This document shows, in pieces, positions 46,881-56,491 of a stretch of DNA of 64,000 nucleotides. The notes under the pieces are model-generated. The model had not been told where the DNA came from and did no database searches. It saw only the letters and a list, made by a program, of their open reading frames with translations. Numbering within the stretch: position 1 is the first letter of the stretch; each line of letters opens with the position of its first letter. Source of the DNA: an uncultured Clostridia bacterium (lineage in GTDB: Bacteria; Bacillota; Clostridia; Oscillospirales; Ruminococcaceae); the NCBI GenBank assembly GCA_945829235.1, contig CALZUA010000003.1, forward strand, positions 1-64,000, read 5' to 3'. The translations under genes were made by a program, and so were the position numbers.

Positions 46881-48422
46881 TTACTCCTTGATTAAGGAAC
46901 CGACATTTTTGGCGATAAGCGGCTCGCCTTCGTTCCCTATTATTTCAACGTTTTTCACGGTGAGCTTGTTTACGTTGTCGAAATACATACCCGCCCTGCA
47001 CAATTTCTCGTTGTTGTTTTTCATTGACGGGAAATTCGGCTCAGCGTTCTCGTCGTAGGTGAACTTGAGGTTCTCAACCGTGATTTCGTCAATCGGCATT
47101 TCGGGAAGCCCGTCGCAGTAGCAAGCGGCAACGTGGCAGTTCTCGCAGACCATATCCTTGAACGTGAACTTGCCGAGATACGGTGTTCTGTCGTCCACGG
47201 GGAGCTTTTCGCGAGTTGTGTTGTACTCGGAGAAACGGTCGGGGTCACAGCAGTTATACCACATATTGATAACAATAGGCGTGAGCACCCCGTCCATCTT
47301 GATATTCTCAAACAAAACTCCGTCAATAACCGCGTCCTTGCCTCTGCCGCGGCGTGTTTTGATACGCAAACCGCGGTCGGTGTGGTTGAAGATGCAACGG
47401 TTGACCGTGAGATTTGTCACGCCGCCCGCCATCTCGCTTCCGAGGGTAATCGCGCCGTGACCGAACTGCATGATGCAGTTTCTGATTGTGTGGCGATTTG
47501 CGGGAGTTTTGTACTTTTTGCCAATGTCAATTTTGCCCGATTTTATCGCGATGCAGTCATCGCCGACGCTGAAGCGGCAACCGATAATATCAACCTTATC
47601 GCAAGCCTCGGGGTCGCACGCATCGGTGTTCGGGCTGTCCTTGGGCGCGTTTATGGCAACATCGAGGAATTTGATGTTTTCCGAGAAAAACGGGTGAAGT
47701 TGCCACATTGCGGCGTTCTGACCGGTAATTCCGTGAACAACGATATTCGAGCATTGATTCATAAACAGCAGATTAGGTCTGCCGATAGTGCGCTCCTTGA
47801 CGTTCACCCACCACTGACCGTTCTGGGCATTTCCATCGATAACGCCCTTGCCGACAATCGCGATATCCTCAGCGTATTGTGCAAAAATCAAGCTCTGGTG
47901 CATGGGAACAGCATTTCCCTCAACGCAAGCCAGAAGTTCCTCGTGACCGGTTTCCTTATCATAAATTGCGCCGGGAATAATCGGGTACTTGCTCTCGTCC
48001 GTTGAACCGAGAATGGTTGCGTTTTCGGTGATTTCGAGCGTGATGTGGCTCTTGAGGGTGAGCGGGCCGGTGCTGTAAACGCCCTCGGGGAAAACCAGTC
48101 GTCCTCCCGGAACAAGGCAATTTATAGCCGTCTGAATATTCATCGTATCATCGTGAACGCCGTCACCGACAGCGCCGAAATCCTTGACGTTATACGAGAT
48201 AAACTCGTTTTTTGTGGTAAACTTAATCGGCTCGTTTCCGGAAACGCAAAGCGTGTACTCCTTGCCGGGCTTGAGTGAAAACAGCGAAAAGACGTTGGTG
48301 TTCGCCTTCATAACCTCAGCGCCGTCCAAAGTCACCGTGTATTCATTTTCACTATAATAAGGCAGATTGTTCTCCAGCTCAAAGCAGGCGGAAACCGAAC
48401 CGACATATAATACGTTAATCAT
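46881..48422 (-). CDS. GH28 polygalacturonase-like hydrolase
   Basis: NVKDFGAVGDGVHDDTMNIQTAI; NTDACDPEACDKVDIIGCRFSVGDDCIAIKSGK; GHGAITLGSEMAGGV; GLRIKTRRGRG. No signal peptide visible. Confidence 0.95.
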   Translation of the reverse strand: MINVLYVGSVSACFELENNLPYYSENEYTVTLDGAEVMKANTNVFSLFSLKPGKEYTLCVSGNEPIKFTTKNEFISYNVKDFGAVGDGVHDDTMNIQTAINCLVPGGRLVFPEGVYSTGPLTLKSHITLEITENATILGSTDESKYPIIPGAIYDKETGHEELLACVEGNAVPMHQSLIFAQYAEDIAIVGKGVIDGNAQNGQWWVNVKERTIGRPNLLFMNQCSNIVVHGITGQNAAMWQLHPFFSENIKFLDVAINAPKDSPNTDACDPEACDKVDIIGCRFSVGDDCIAIKSGKIDIGKKYKTPANRHTIRNCIMQFGHGAITLGSEMAGGVTNLTVNRCIFNHTDRGLRIKTRRGRGKDAVIDGVLFENIKMDGVLTPIVINMWYNCCDPDRFSEYNTTREKLPVDDRTPYLGKFTFKDMVCENCHVAACYCDGLPEMPIDEITVENLKFTYDENAEPNFPSMKNNNEKLCRAGMYFDNVNKLTVKNVEIIGNEGEPLIAKNVGSLIKE

Positions 48423-48434
48423 TTAAGCTCCTTG

Positions 48435-49070
48435 TTATCTTTTAGAGTTTGAAACCTTTGCCTCAGCGTCGTGGAACGCCTTTTTCACCATATTCTTGAT
48501 GAAAATAAACATCATATCGAAGCCCATATAGAGCAGACCGAACAACAGCGGCTCAACGGGCACGGCAACATATTCGGCATTTGCCGCAGTAGTGCCGGTA
48601 ATGAGTCTGTTCACAGTTTCATAAGTCTGCACGATAAAGAACAGCAGAACAGCGGAGTACAAAACGTTGAGGAAAATCGACCAGAACTTCCTCACGGTGA
48701 CCATCATCCACTTGTCGTAATCGCCCTTTTCGGGTTCGAGGAACTTGAGGAGGTTGTTGACCAAAAGGTCGGTGCAGACGCCGAGACCGATTGCGAGAAC
48801 AGCCAAAAGGTCGAGGTTCTGGAGGTACATACCGAGTCCCCAGAGGAAGAAATAGCAGATTGCGCCGCCGAACCAAAACTTGACGAAAACAATCTTCACC
48901 CAAGTAGGAATGCTGTGTTTCCAGCCGCCCTTGTACTTTTTGATTTCCTTTTCGGAAACGGGCGGGGCGTTTTTCGCGTTAATGAGGCGGTCAACCGCGT
49001 CGGTTTTCAGCTCGTAATAATCCTTGAGAGGAGCATCTTCCTCGGTGAACTGTTCTTTTTTATTTGCCAT
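48435..49070 (-). CDS. Uncharacterised 4-TM membrane protein (importer-associated)
   Basis: Start MANKKEQFTEEDAPLKDYYELK with upstream AGGATG; ~4 hydrophobic segments; no family recognised. Confidence 0.7.
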   Translation of the reverse strand: MANKKEQFTEEDAPLKDYYELKTDAVDRLINAKNAPPVSEKEIKKYKGGWKHSIPTWVKIVFVKFWFGGAICYFFLWGLGMYLQNLDLLAVLAIGLGVCTDLLVNNLLKFLEPEKGDYDKWMMVTVRKFWSIFLNVLYSAVLLFFIVQTYETVNRLITGTTAANAEYVAVPVEPLLFGLLYMGFDMMFIFIKNMVKKAFHDAEAKVSNSKR

Positions 49071-49162
49071 TGAAATACATCCTAACCGGGACAAATTATC
49101 CCTTTTTGCAATGAAAGCAGCAACACCCATTGCGGCTGATGCTGCTTTTCAAGAAATTAAAC

Positions 49163-49753
49163 TTATTCATCATCACTGGCGAGGTCAACAGAAGTCATAT
49201 TGGTATTGCCCTCGACATCGATAGAGGTGTTGATCTTTTTGAGGAGCTTTGAGTAAATCGGGAGAGTTGCGAGAAGGAAAACCACAACTGCAAGGAAAAT
49301 CAAATAAACAATCAAAGTACTCCAGGCGTTAGAGATAAACACATATGTTCCCTCTTGATAGTTAATTACGATAGGATTAACCTCACGGGTAAGAGCGTCG
49401 TTGATTCTGGTGAGGTAAACGATATCCATAAAGATGATGATACCCAAGAAAAGGAACGTCAGAACAAGCATAGGAATTTTAACCTTCTGACGCTTGGGGA
49501 AAGCTCTCATAAAGACAACAAATGACAGAATAGAAAACAGCATTATACAGAACTCTGCCTGTCCCATATTAGCGGTGTTGATAAGCGCGGTTGTGTCTGA
49601 AATCGACGTAAGGTTAAGCGAGAAGAAAACAAATCCCACCAGCAAAATAAACATCGCAATATTCTGCGGCTTACGTTTAATAGATACGAGGAATTTACGA
49701 ACAAATTCCTTGAACCCCTTCCTGGGTTTAGCGGATACTTGACTTTGTCCCAT
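49163..49753 (-). CDS. Uncharacterised 4-TM membrane protein (importer-associated)
   Basis: MGQSQVSAKPRKGFKEFVRKFLVSIKRKPQNIAMFILLVGF...; AAGGAG RBS; directly downstream of the ATPase gene. Confidence 0.75.
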   Translation of the reverse strand: MGQSQVSAKPRKGFKEFVRKFLVSIKRKPQNIAMFILLVGFVFFSLNLTSISDTTALINTANMGQAEFCIMLFSILSFVVFMRAFPKRQKVKIPMLVLTFLFLGIIIFMDIVYLTRINDALTREVNPIVINYQEGTYVFISNAWSTLIVYLIFLAVVVFLLATLPIYSKLLKKINTSIDVEGNTNMTSVDLASDDE

Positions 49754-49764
49754 CTGACTTCTCC

Positions 49765-50832
49765 TTATAAAATACTACTAATAGCTTCGGTGGTTTCCTT
49801 ATCGAAGAAGTGCTTTCTGTTGAAGGAAACGTTAACCGAATCACCCGGCTTATAATTACTCCACTCGCGGAACTTGCAGGTAATCTTATGTTTGCCGACA
49901 ACGCCGTTAACGAGAGTAGTCATACCGAGGTTCTCGTTTGAGAAAACAGAAACGGTGATATTACCGCCCTGAACAACGTTCTCGGGACGAACGCCCAGAA
50001 CAATTGTTTTGCCCTCATACTTGGCAAGCATCACTTTCTCTTCTGTGTTAAGGTCAACAGAGAAGCTATCGCAGAACAGCTTTCCATCCTGAACGGTTAC
50101 ATCGAACAAGTTCATCGGCGGCAGACCGATAAATGTAGCAACGAAGAGGTTTGCGGGAGAATCGTAAAGCTCGAGAGGGGTACCGATTTGCTGAACGTGA
50201 CCCATAGACATACAAACAATTCTGTCTGCGAGTGTAAGAGCCTCGGTCTGGTCGTGGGTAACGTAGAGCATAGTAGCTCTCAGGCGCTTATGCAGGAGCA
50301 AAATCTCACGGCGGGTTGCACCGCGGAGCTTAGCGTCGAGGTTAGAAAGCGGCTCATCGAAAAGGAAGACCTTGGGTGTGCGGACAATAGCACGTCCCAT
50401 TGCAACTCTCTGGCGCTGACCGCCGGAAAGCTGGTCGGGCTTTTTGTTGAGCTGGTCGGTAAGACCGAGGATTTCCGCCGCCGCGAGCACCTTCTGGTGA
50501 ATTTCGTTCTTGTTTTCCTTGCGGAGCATAAGCGAGAACGCCATATTCTCGTAAATGGTCATGTGGCTGTACAGCGCATAGTCCTGGAAAACCATTGCGA
50601 TATCGCGGTCTTTGGGCGGCATTTTGGTAACGTCCTTACCGTCGATGATAAGATTACCGTTTGAAATATCCTCAAGACCGGCAACCATACGCAGAGTTGT
50701 AGATTTTCCGCAACCGGAAGGACCGACGAGAACGATAAGCTCGCCATTTTTAACATTCAGGTTGAAATCGAAAACAGCCTGAACCTTGTTGTCATAAATT
50801 TTTTCGAGATGCTGTAATTTAAGATCACTCAT
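49765..50832 (-). CDS. ABC transporter ATP-binding protein (MsmX/UgpC-type)
   Basis: GPSGCGKSTTLRMVAGLEDI; LSGGQRQRVAMGRAIVRTPKVFLFDEPLSNLDAKLR. Confidence 0.96.
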   Translation of the reverse strand: MSDLKLQHLEKIYDNKVQAVFDFNLNVKNGELIVLVGPSGCGKSTTLRMVAGLEDISNGNLIIDGKDVTKMPPKDRDIAMVFQDYALYSHMTIYENMAFSLMLRKENKNEIHQKVLAAAEILGLTDQLNKKPDQLSGGQRQRVAMGRAIVRTPKVFLFDEPLSNLDAKLRGATRREILLLHKRLRATMLYVTHDQTEALTLADRIVCMSMGHVQQIGTPLELYDSPANLFVATFIGLPPMNLFDVTVQDGKLFCDSFSVDLNTEEKVMLAKYEGKTIVLGVRPENVVQGGNITVSVFSNENLGMTTLVNGVVGKHKITCKFREWSNYKPGDSVNVSFNRKHFFDKETTEAISSIL

Positions 50833-51374
50833 GATTTACTCCCTCTTGGATTTTTTTCAAGCTCAGCCTGATATTTTATAAGAGTCGTGGTTTTAATCAT
50901 AGCAACAACGCCGGCGATAATGCAAAGCGCCGCTGCTGCAACCAAGCATCCCGTGCAGAAAAAGAACTGAAAATCGCCCATAACTGTCGGAACGGTTTCG
51001 CCCTTAGCAATGAGATCAGCTCTGACTGCATCTGTAATAGTCGGGTCGGTTGTGTTTTTCGCGTTAAGCGGGATGTAGAAAATTCTGACAATCTCGCCAA
51101 GGCCAAGAAACATAAGCGCATAGGAATACCCGAGCTTGTAGTTCTTTACACCCTCGGACGAAAGGAACGCCAGCAACATAAAGACGAGGTTGTAGAGAAC
51201 GGAAACACCGATTGTCCAGCTATAATAATAACTGCCGACATCGGAACTATAAATACTGACGAAGTAAAGCGCGTTAAACACAATCGCAAGCAAAGCAAGA
51301 CCGGAAGAGAGCTTGTTTTTTGTGAAACGCAGACGATCCTTCTTAATCAAGGCGATATTATTTGCGTTTGTCAT
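50829..51374 (-). CDS. Uncharacterised 4-TM membrane protein (importer-associated)
   Basis: MTNANNIALIKKDRLRFTKNKLSSGLALLAIVFNALYFVSIYSSDVG...; overlaps the ATPase gene start by 4 nt and the next gene by 4 nt. Confidence 0.75.
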   Translation of the reverse strand: MTNANNIALIKKDRLRFTKNKLSSGLALLAIVFNALYFVSIYSSDVGSYYYSWTIGVSVLYNLVFMLLAFLSSEGVKNYKLGYSYALMFLGLGEIVRIFYIPLNAKNTTDPTITDAVRADLIAKGETVPTVMGDFQFFFCTGCLVAAAALCIIAGVVAMIKTTTLIKYQAELEKNPRGSKS

Positions 51375-51997
51375 GCTCTAACATCCTTTCTGCTGCCAAT
51401 AAGACGCTGTTCTTTCTTCATCACGATTAATTTCAAAACCAAATTAACGACAAGCAAAACAGTTGCAAGAAGGAGCAAACCAAACACAACTAACGAAGCA
51501 TCGAACCAGAAAGTTGAATCGGAGTAAGAAGTTCCCCACAGTTCAGCATGAGCCTTAAGAGCCTCGAAATCGATTTTAAGGAATTGCTCCTTATAACCTG
51601 CGATGCTGGTAATAGCCCAGACAGAAACAGCAATACTGCTTATCGTAGATAACGCCACTGACACAAAGTTACCGATGTAATACTTTCTGCGAGAGTGGGT
51701 GCAAGTGATAAACAAAATAAGATTAATAATTATCAACCCAATTCCGGCAATAGTGAGAAGAGAGTTGAAATTCGGATTTGTAAAAGCGTTAGTTTCGGGA
51801 TCATAGCCCTGCATCACATAGTAAATCTGAGAACCCTCAACAGTTGTAGCAGATAAATCCTCAAGATCGGTCATAGTGAGGTAAAGGCTGTCATACAAGT
51901 CGGTCAGAAGACCTAAAGAATAGATAAATACGATTGCCGACGCTACGAGCATCAGGAAGCATACTATCTTCTGAAATTTCATTTGTTTTTTATACAT
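51371..51997 (-). CDS. Uncharacterised 4-TM membrane protein (importer-associated)
   Basis: MYKKQMKFQKIVCFLMLVASAIVFIYSLGLLTDLYDSLYLTMTDLEDLSATT...; AAGGAAGG RBS. Confidence 0.75.
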   Translation of the reverse strand: MYKKQMKFQKIVCFLMLVASAIVFIYSLGLLTDLYDSLYLTMTDLEDLSATTVEGSQIYYVMQGYDPETNAFTNPNFNSLLTIAGIGLIIINLILFITCTHSRRKYYIGNFVSVALSTISSIAVSVWAITSIAGYKEQFLKIDFEALKAHAELWGTSYSDSTFWFDASLVVFGLLLLATVLLVVNLVLKLIVMKKEQRLIGSRKDVRA

Positions 51998-52023
51998 AAA
52001 GACCTTCCTTTTTATATTGATGG

Positions 52024-52045
52024 AAGGGGAGGGAATTCTCCCCTT
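52024..52045 (-). repeat. Intercistronic stem-loop just upstream of the 51371-51997 gene
   Basis: Perfect 8-bp stem AAGGGGAG-GGAATT-CTCCCCTT. Confidence 0.6.
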
Positions 52046-52143
52046 CGCAACAACATAATGTGGATTCTCGCGTCACCGCGCGGTATCCGTATTTCGCGGT
52101 AGCCGCGCCGCGCCGCGTATGATTGGTTTGCCTTTAAGTGAAA

Positions 52144-54354
52144 TTAGCCGTTAATCTCGTTGTAGTACTTAACGAGCTTCTCCCATGCACCCTGCTTGAA
52201 TGCGAGGTACTGGTCGCCCTTCCAGGTGGTCTTAACGGTGTTGATGGTTTCAGCTGCAGAAGCAGTTCCTTCGCCGGAGAAGCCGCCTACGATGATATCG
52301 CAGAGGAGGTTCTTCTGATCCTTGGAAGTACTGAAGTTACCGTTGCTGCTGAGCTCAGTGAACTCAGAAATCTTATCGTTCTCAACCTTAGTGGTAGGAA
52401 GAACGGTAGGAACGGAGGTGTACCAAGGATTGGAAGCGAGAGCGAGCTCAGGGTGCTTGATAGTGCCGAGAGCGATTGCGTTGGAGATGTATCCTGCGCC
52501 TTCCTTACCAACCTCGTGAGTGCACTGATACTCGAAGGACTGGCTCTTAACGAAGCTCAGGGTAGAACCGAGGTAGAAACGAGCGTAGTTGGTGTAGTTG
52601 CCGCCTGCCTTATCCCAAAGCTCAGCATAAGTAGCGTCAGCAATTACAGGCCAATCCTGACCGTTGAACTTAAATGTTTCAAAGGTGCCGTCAGCCTTGG
52701 TCTTGATGAACTCCTTAGGACCATAGGACATCAAAATCTGACCCTCGGGGCTGTAAGCATAGTCGATGAGGGAGAGCAGAGCGTTGAGCTTGTTCTTGTC
52801 ATCGCCGACACCAGCCTTGGAGATTGCCCAACCATCGGTCTTAACAGAACGCCAAGACTCGGTGAATCTCATCATCTGTTCGCCGGTACCGTCATTCCAT
52901 CTAGCAACAGGAACCATAACTGCCATGTACTTCTCGCCTGTCTGACCATCCTGGTTGAGAGCGGACTTATTGTACAGGGTCTGAGTCTGGTTGTAGTCGT
53001 AGTGCATAAAGCCGAGGTCGTTCTTAAGCTCGGTTTCAGATGTTTCCTTGGAAGCATCGAGGTAAGACTGAGCGATAAGACCTTCCTTAGCCATGCTGTT
53101 CATTCTTTCAAGAGCAACATAGGTAGCTTCCTCGGTGCGAGCATCGTGAAGCTTGTTGTCGTTACCTACATAGAGGTAATCCTGACGGGACTCAAGGCCG
53201 CGTACGCCGAAGAGAGTGCCGGCAAAGCGGAACATATCAACACGGCGCTGGTTGTTGCTATCATCACGGCTGAAGATACCCTGAATCTTATCGGTTCCGT
53301 TAAGAGTCTGAGAGTTAGAGGTTACGCAACGGAGAAGAGCAACGAGCTCATCAGCGTCCCAAGCAGCGTTCTGACCGCAGAAGAGGTCGGAACGAGTGGT
53401 TCCGTAGTAGCCGTTGTAAGCTTCATCGATGTACTTACGGAGCATATTAACAGCCTCAACGCCGGACATAGCACCCTTGTCGTTCATCTTCTGAACGATG
53501 TTGCCAGCCTTGTCGTAGTCCTTGCTAATCTTCTCGGTACCGGAGCCGTCCTTCTTTACAACCTCAACCTCAACCTTGCCGGAAGTAGGCATATAAGGAG
53601 TGTAAACGGGAGTCTTGGTGTTAGCGCTTGCGGTAGCGGTGAACTCACCCTCGCCGTCGAGGAGCTTCTGAACCCAGTCAACTCTCATAAGAGGCATACG
53701 CTCGATATCGTTTACACCGTCGAAGTAAGGCGAGAAGTAGATAGCGCCCTTAGAGGAGCCGGAAGTCGAGCTGGTGATAGACAGACGAACGATAGGATTA
53801 GCTTCGAGATAAGCCTTGAAGTTAGGCATGCTGTCGATATACTCAGCAATGTTAATGAGCTGACCTGCAGAACCAGCCTCACCAGCGGTGGAAGCGGGAA
53901 CGCAAACCATATCAACCTGGTCGAGCTGTTCTTTCCAGAAAGCCCACTCCTTAGCAGCGGAGCCTGCGCCTGTGAACTTGTCTTCAAACTTTACATTAAG
54001 AATGTTCTGGAGTTCTTCCCAAGTAGGCTTGAGGTCACCGGTGTTGTAGGTCTTGCCGTTTGCAAGAGTGATACCTTCCTTAGCAGTATCTGCATCGAAA
54101 GTGATACCGGTATTCGGCTTCTGATAGCCGGTAGCCATACGGAGAACAGTTCCGTTTGCATACTCGAGCTTGGGAGCTTCGGGAGCAGAGGAGCTGCTCT
54201 CAGTGGAAGAGGTGCTGGACTCGCTCTTAGAGCTGGAAGAGCTGGAAGAGCTTGTGCTTGTGTTGCTGTTTCCCGGAGTGTTACAGCCTGTGAGGAGCGT
54301 TGCACTCGCGAGAACTGCCGACATAACCGATGCGGCAATCTTTGATGTTTTCAT
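52144..54354 (-). CDS. ABC transporter extracellular solute-binding lipoprotein (large, 736 aa)
   Basis: Signal peptide and lipobox (TLLTGCNTPG), Ser-rich linker, LplA-like SBP sequence; AGGAGG RBS. Confidence 0.88.
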   Translation of the reverse strand: MKTSKIAASVMSAVLASATLLTGCNTPGNSNTSTSSSSSSSSKSESSTSSTESSSSAPEAPKLEYANGTVLRMATGYQKPNTGITFDADTAKEGITLANGKTYNTGDLKPTWEELQNILNVKFEDKFTGAGSAAKEWAFWKEQLDQVDMVCVPASTAGEAGSAGQLINIAEYIDSMPNFKAYLEANPIVRLSITSSTSGSSKGAIYFSPYFDGVNDIERMPLMRVDWVQKLLDGEGEFTATASANTKTPVYTPYMPTSGKVEVEVVKKDGSGTEKISKDYDKAGNIVQKMNDKGAMSGVEAVNMLRKYIDEAYNGYYGTTRSDLFCGQNAAWDADELVALLRCVTSNSQTLNGTDKIQGIFSRDDSNNQRRVDMFRFAGTLFGVRGLESRQDYLYVGNDNKLHDARTEEATYVALERMNSMAKEGLIAQSYLDASKETSETELKNDLGFMHYDYNQTQTLYNKSALNQDGQTGEKYMAVMVPVARWNDGTGEQMMRFTESWRSVKTDGWAISKAGVGDDKNKLNALLSLIDYAYSPEGQILMSYGPKEFIKTKADGTFETFKFNGQDWPVIADATYAELWDKAGGNYTNYARFYLGSTLSFVKSQSFEYQCTHEVGKEGAGYISNAIALGTIKHPELALASNPWYTSVPTVLPTTKVENDKISEFTELSSNGNFSTSKDQKNLLCDIIVGGFSGEGTASAAETINTVKTTWKGDQYLAFKQGAWEKLVKYYNEING

Positions 54355-54470
54355 TTTTTTCCTCCTTTAGGAATGTTCTGGAATAATTAGGGCTTGAACC
54401 CTTTTCTGTCCTGCGGTATAAACCGCGTCTATATCAACCGCACATACAAAGTACGAATTGACAACATTGA

Positions 54471-55370
54471 TTAACCCTTAACGCCGCCTGCGTTAACACC
54501 CTTAGCGAAGTATTTCTGAATAAAGGGATAGATGATAAGGATAGGAACGATGGAGCAGATGATGAGCGCATAGATAGCCGAATCCGTTGCGTAGGTGGGG
54601 TGCAGGTTGCTCCAGCCTGCCGTGAAATCGGGGTCCGTATAGTCCTCGAGTCTTCTACGGATAAATACCATCAGCGGGTACTCGTTTGAGTTGTTAATCA
54701 TCTGTCTTGCCCAGAAGTAACCGTTCCAACGAGAAATACCGAAGAAGAGCGAAACGGTAGCGATAATGGACTTGCTCATAGGAATGTAAACTCTCCAGAG
54801 GACCTGCATTTCGGTTGCACCATCGACGATAGCCGCCTCTTCGATTTCGCTCGGGACGCCCTCGAACGAGTTTCTCAGAAGGATAATGTTCATAGCCGCC
54901 ATACCCATTGCGATAACGACGAGCCACTTATCGTCCATAATACCCATCGCGTTAAACACCTGCTTGGTGTTGATGTAGTTCAGATACTGAGGAACCATAC
55001 CTGCGCTGAACCACATGGTGAACACGAGGAAGAAGTTGAAGCCCTTACGGAAGAGCAAGCGCTTTTTGGAAAGTGCATACGCGCCGAGGATAGACAAACC
55101 AACTTCCCAAATTGTACCGTAGAAGGTAAGGAAAAGCGTGTTTGTGTAGGAGTTCCAGAACATATTGTCGTTAAACGTTTCGGAAAAAGCGTCGAACTGG
55201 ATATCCTTAGGCAAAAGCACCAGTCTGTTGTATTCAACCGCCTCGCGACCGCTTATCGAAGCCGAAATGGTGTAGATAAACGGATACAGACAGCAGATAG
55301 CGAATACAGTAAGTAAAGTGTAGCTTATTATTTTAAAAACAAGCTCGGAAATTTCAAGTCTTCTTTTCAT
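54471..55370 (-). CDS. Carbohydrate ABC transporter permease (YtcP-like)
   Basis: NIILLRNSFEGVPSEIEEAAIVDGATEMQVLWRVYIPMSKS (EAA loop); ends YFAKGVNAGGVKG. Confidence 0.93.
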   Translation of the reverse strand: MKRRLEISELVFKIISYTLLTVFAICCLYPFIYTISASISGREAVEYNRLVLLPKDIQFDAFSETFNDNMFWNSYTNTLFLTFYGTIWEVGLSILGAYALSKKRLLFRKGFNFFLVFTMWFSAGMVPQYLNYINTKQVFNAMGIMDDKWLVVIAMGMAAMNIILLRNSFEGVPSEIEEAAIVDGATEMQVLWRVYIPMSKSIIATVSLFFGISRWNGYFWARQMINNSNEYPLMVFIRRRLEDYTDPDFTAGWSNLHPTYATDSAIYALIICSIVPILIIYPFIQKYFAKGVNAGGVKG

Positions 55371-55382
55371 ACATAAACCTCT

Positions 55383-56441
55383 TTAATAGAGAGATGTGTT
55401 GGAAGCCTTACGCGCGATTGTGTTCGCACCGATAACCAACAGCATTCCTATAACGTTATTCATCATTTCTGCCGCAGATGCCAATCCCTGTGACGTACCC
55501 ACAATACCGTTTCTTTGAGAGAACGTCGAAACAACGTCGGCAGTCATATATGTTTTGGGGTTGTACAAAAGCAAAACTTTTTCGTAGCCTATATTCAGCA
55601 AAGTACCAATCTTTGTGATAAGCATAATAACAACCGTGGAAAGGATACTCGGAAGGACAACGTATCTCATCTGAGCCATCTTTCCTGCGCCGTCAATCTG
55701 TGCGGCTTCGTATCGAGTCGGAGCAATTGCGATAATCGCGGCGAAGAAGACGATACTGTCGTAGCCTGCTGTTTCCCAGATACCGCTTATCTGATAGATA
55801 CCGCGGAAGAACGACGGGTTATTGAGCAATCCGGCAAAAGCTGTTTGCTCGTCAACAGCACCGATAGCAACGAGGAACTGTGAAAGGATACCCATTCCGG
55901 AAGTCTGGGAGCCCTGCTTAACGAGCATCATAACGAGTGAGGTCATTACAACCGTTGACATAAACTTGGGGAGGTATGTAATTACCTGATAAATGCTTCG
56001 AGCAACGTTAGAACGGATTTCGTTGAAGAAGAGCGCGATGATGATGGGCATCGGGAAGCCGAAAACCAATCCGTAGAAGCTCAGCAGGAAGGTATTTCTG
56101 AACGCTCTCCAGAATTCTGCGGAAAGACCGGGGTTTGTTCCGCCGAAGATCAAGGTATTGAAGTACGAGAAACCAGAGTAGAACTGGTCTGCAACAGGTT
56201 TAACGGGGTCGGTAACCTTAAAGCACCCCAACAGCTCGTACATGGGGAAATAACGCCAGAAAAGGAATACGAGAATCATCGGAACGAGCATTAAATACAA
56301 ACGCCAGTCCTTAACCACTGTTCTTGCAACATTGAGCCAGTGGTGCTTCTCAACGTCATCTCGAACAACTTGTTCGGGATTTTCAACGTAGACGCCGTTT
56401 TCCGCGTCGAAAATCAGGTAATCGCTACAAGTAGCCTGCAT
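55383..56441 (-). CDS. ABC transporter permease (LplB-like)
   Basis: LMLVPMILVFLFWRYFPMYELLGCF; YEAAQIDGAGKMAQMRYVVLPSILSTVVIML (EAA loop). Confidence 0.93.
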   Translation of the reverse strand: MQATCSDYLIFDAENGVYVENPEQVVRDDVEKHHWLNVARTVVKDWRLYLMLVPMILVFLFWRYFPMYELLGCFKVTDPVKPVADQFYSGFSYFNTLIFGGTNPGLSAEFWRAFRNTFLLSFYGLVFGFPMPIIIALFFNEIRSNVARSIYQVITYLPKFMSTVVMTSLVMMLVKQGSQTSGMGILSQFLVAIGAVDEQTAFAGLLNNPSFFRGIYQISGIWETAGYDSIVFFAAIIAIAPTRYEAAQIDGAGKMAQMRYVVLPSILSTVVIMLITKIGTLLNIGYEKVLLLYNPKTYMTADVVSTFSQRNGIVGTSQGLASAAEMMNNVIGMLLVIGANTIARKASNTSLY

Positions 56442-56491
56442 CTTTGAAACCTCCTAAGATTAAGAATTTATTTCAAGAATTAACCTGCACA

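Noticed and set aside
52138-54345. 735 aa plus-strand ORF antisense to the SBP gene
   Set aside because: Mirrors the real SBP gene (52144-54354, with signal peptide, lipobox and AGGAGG). The antisense translation has no recognisable domain; long shadow ORFs arise from codon bias.
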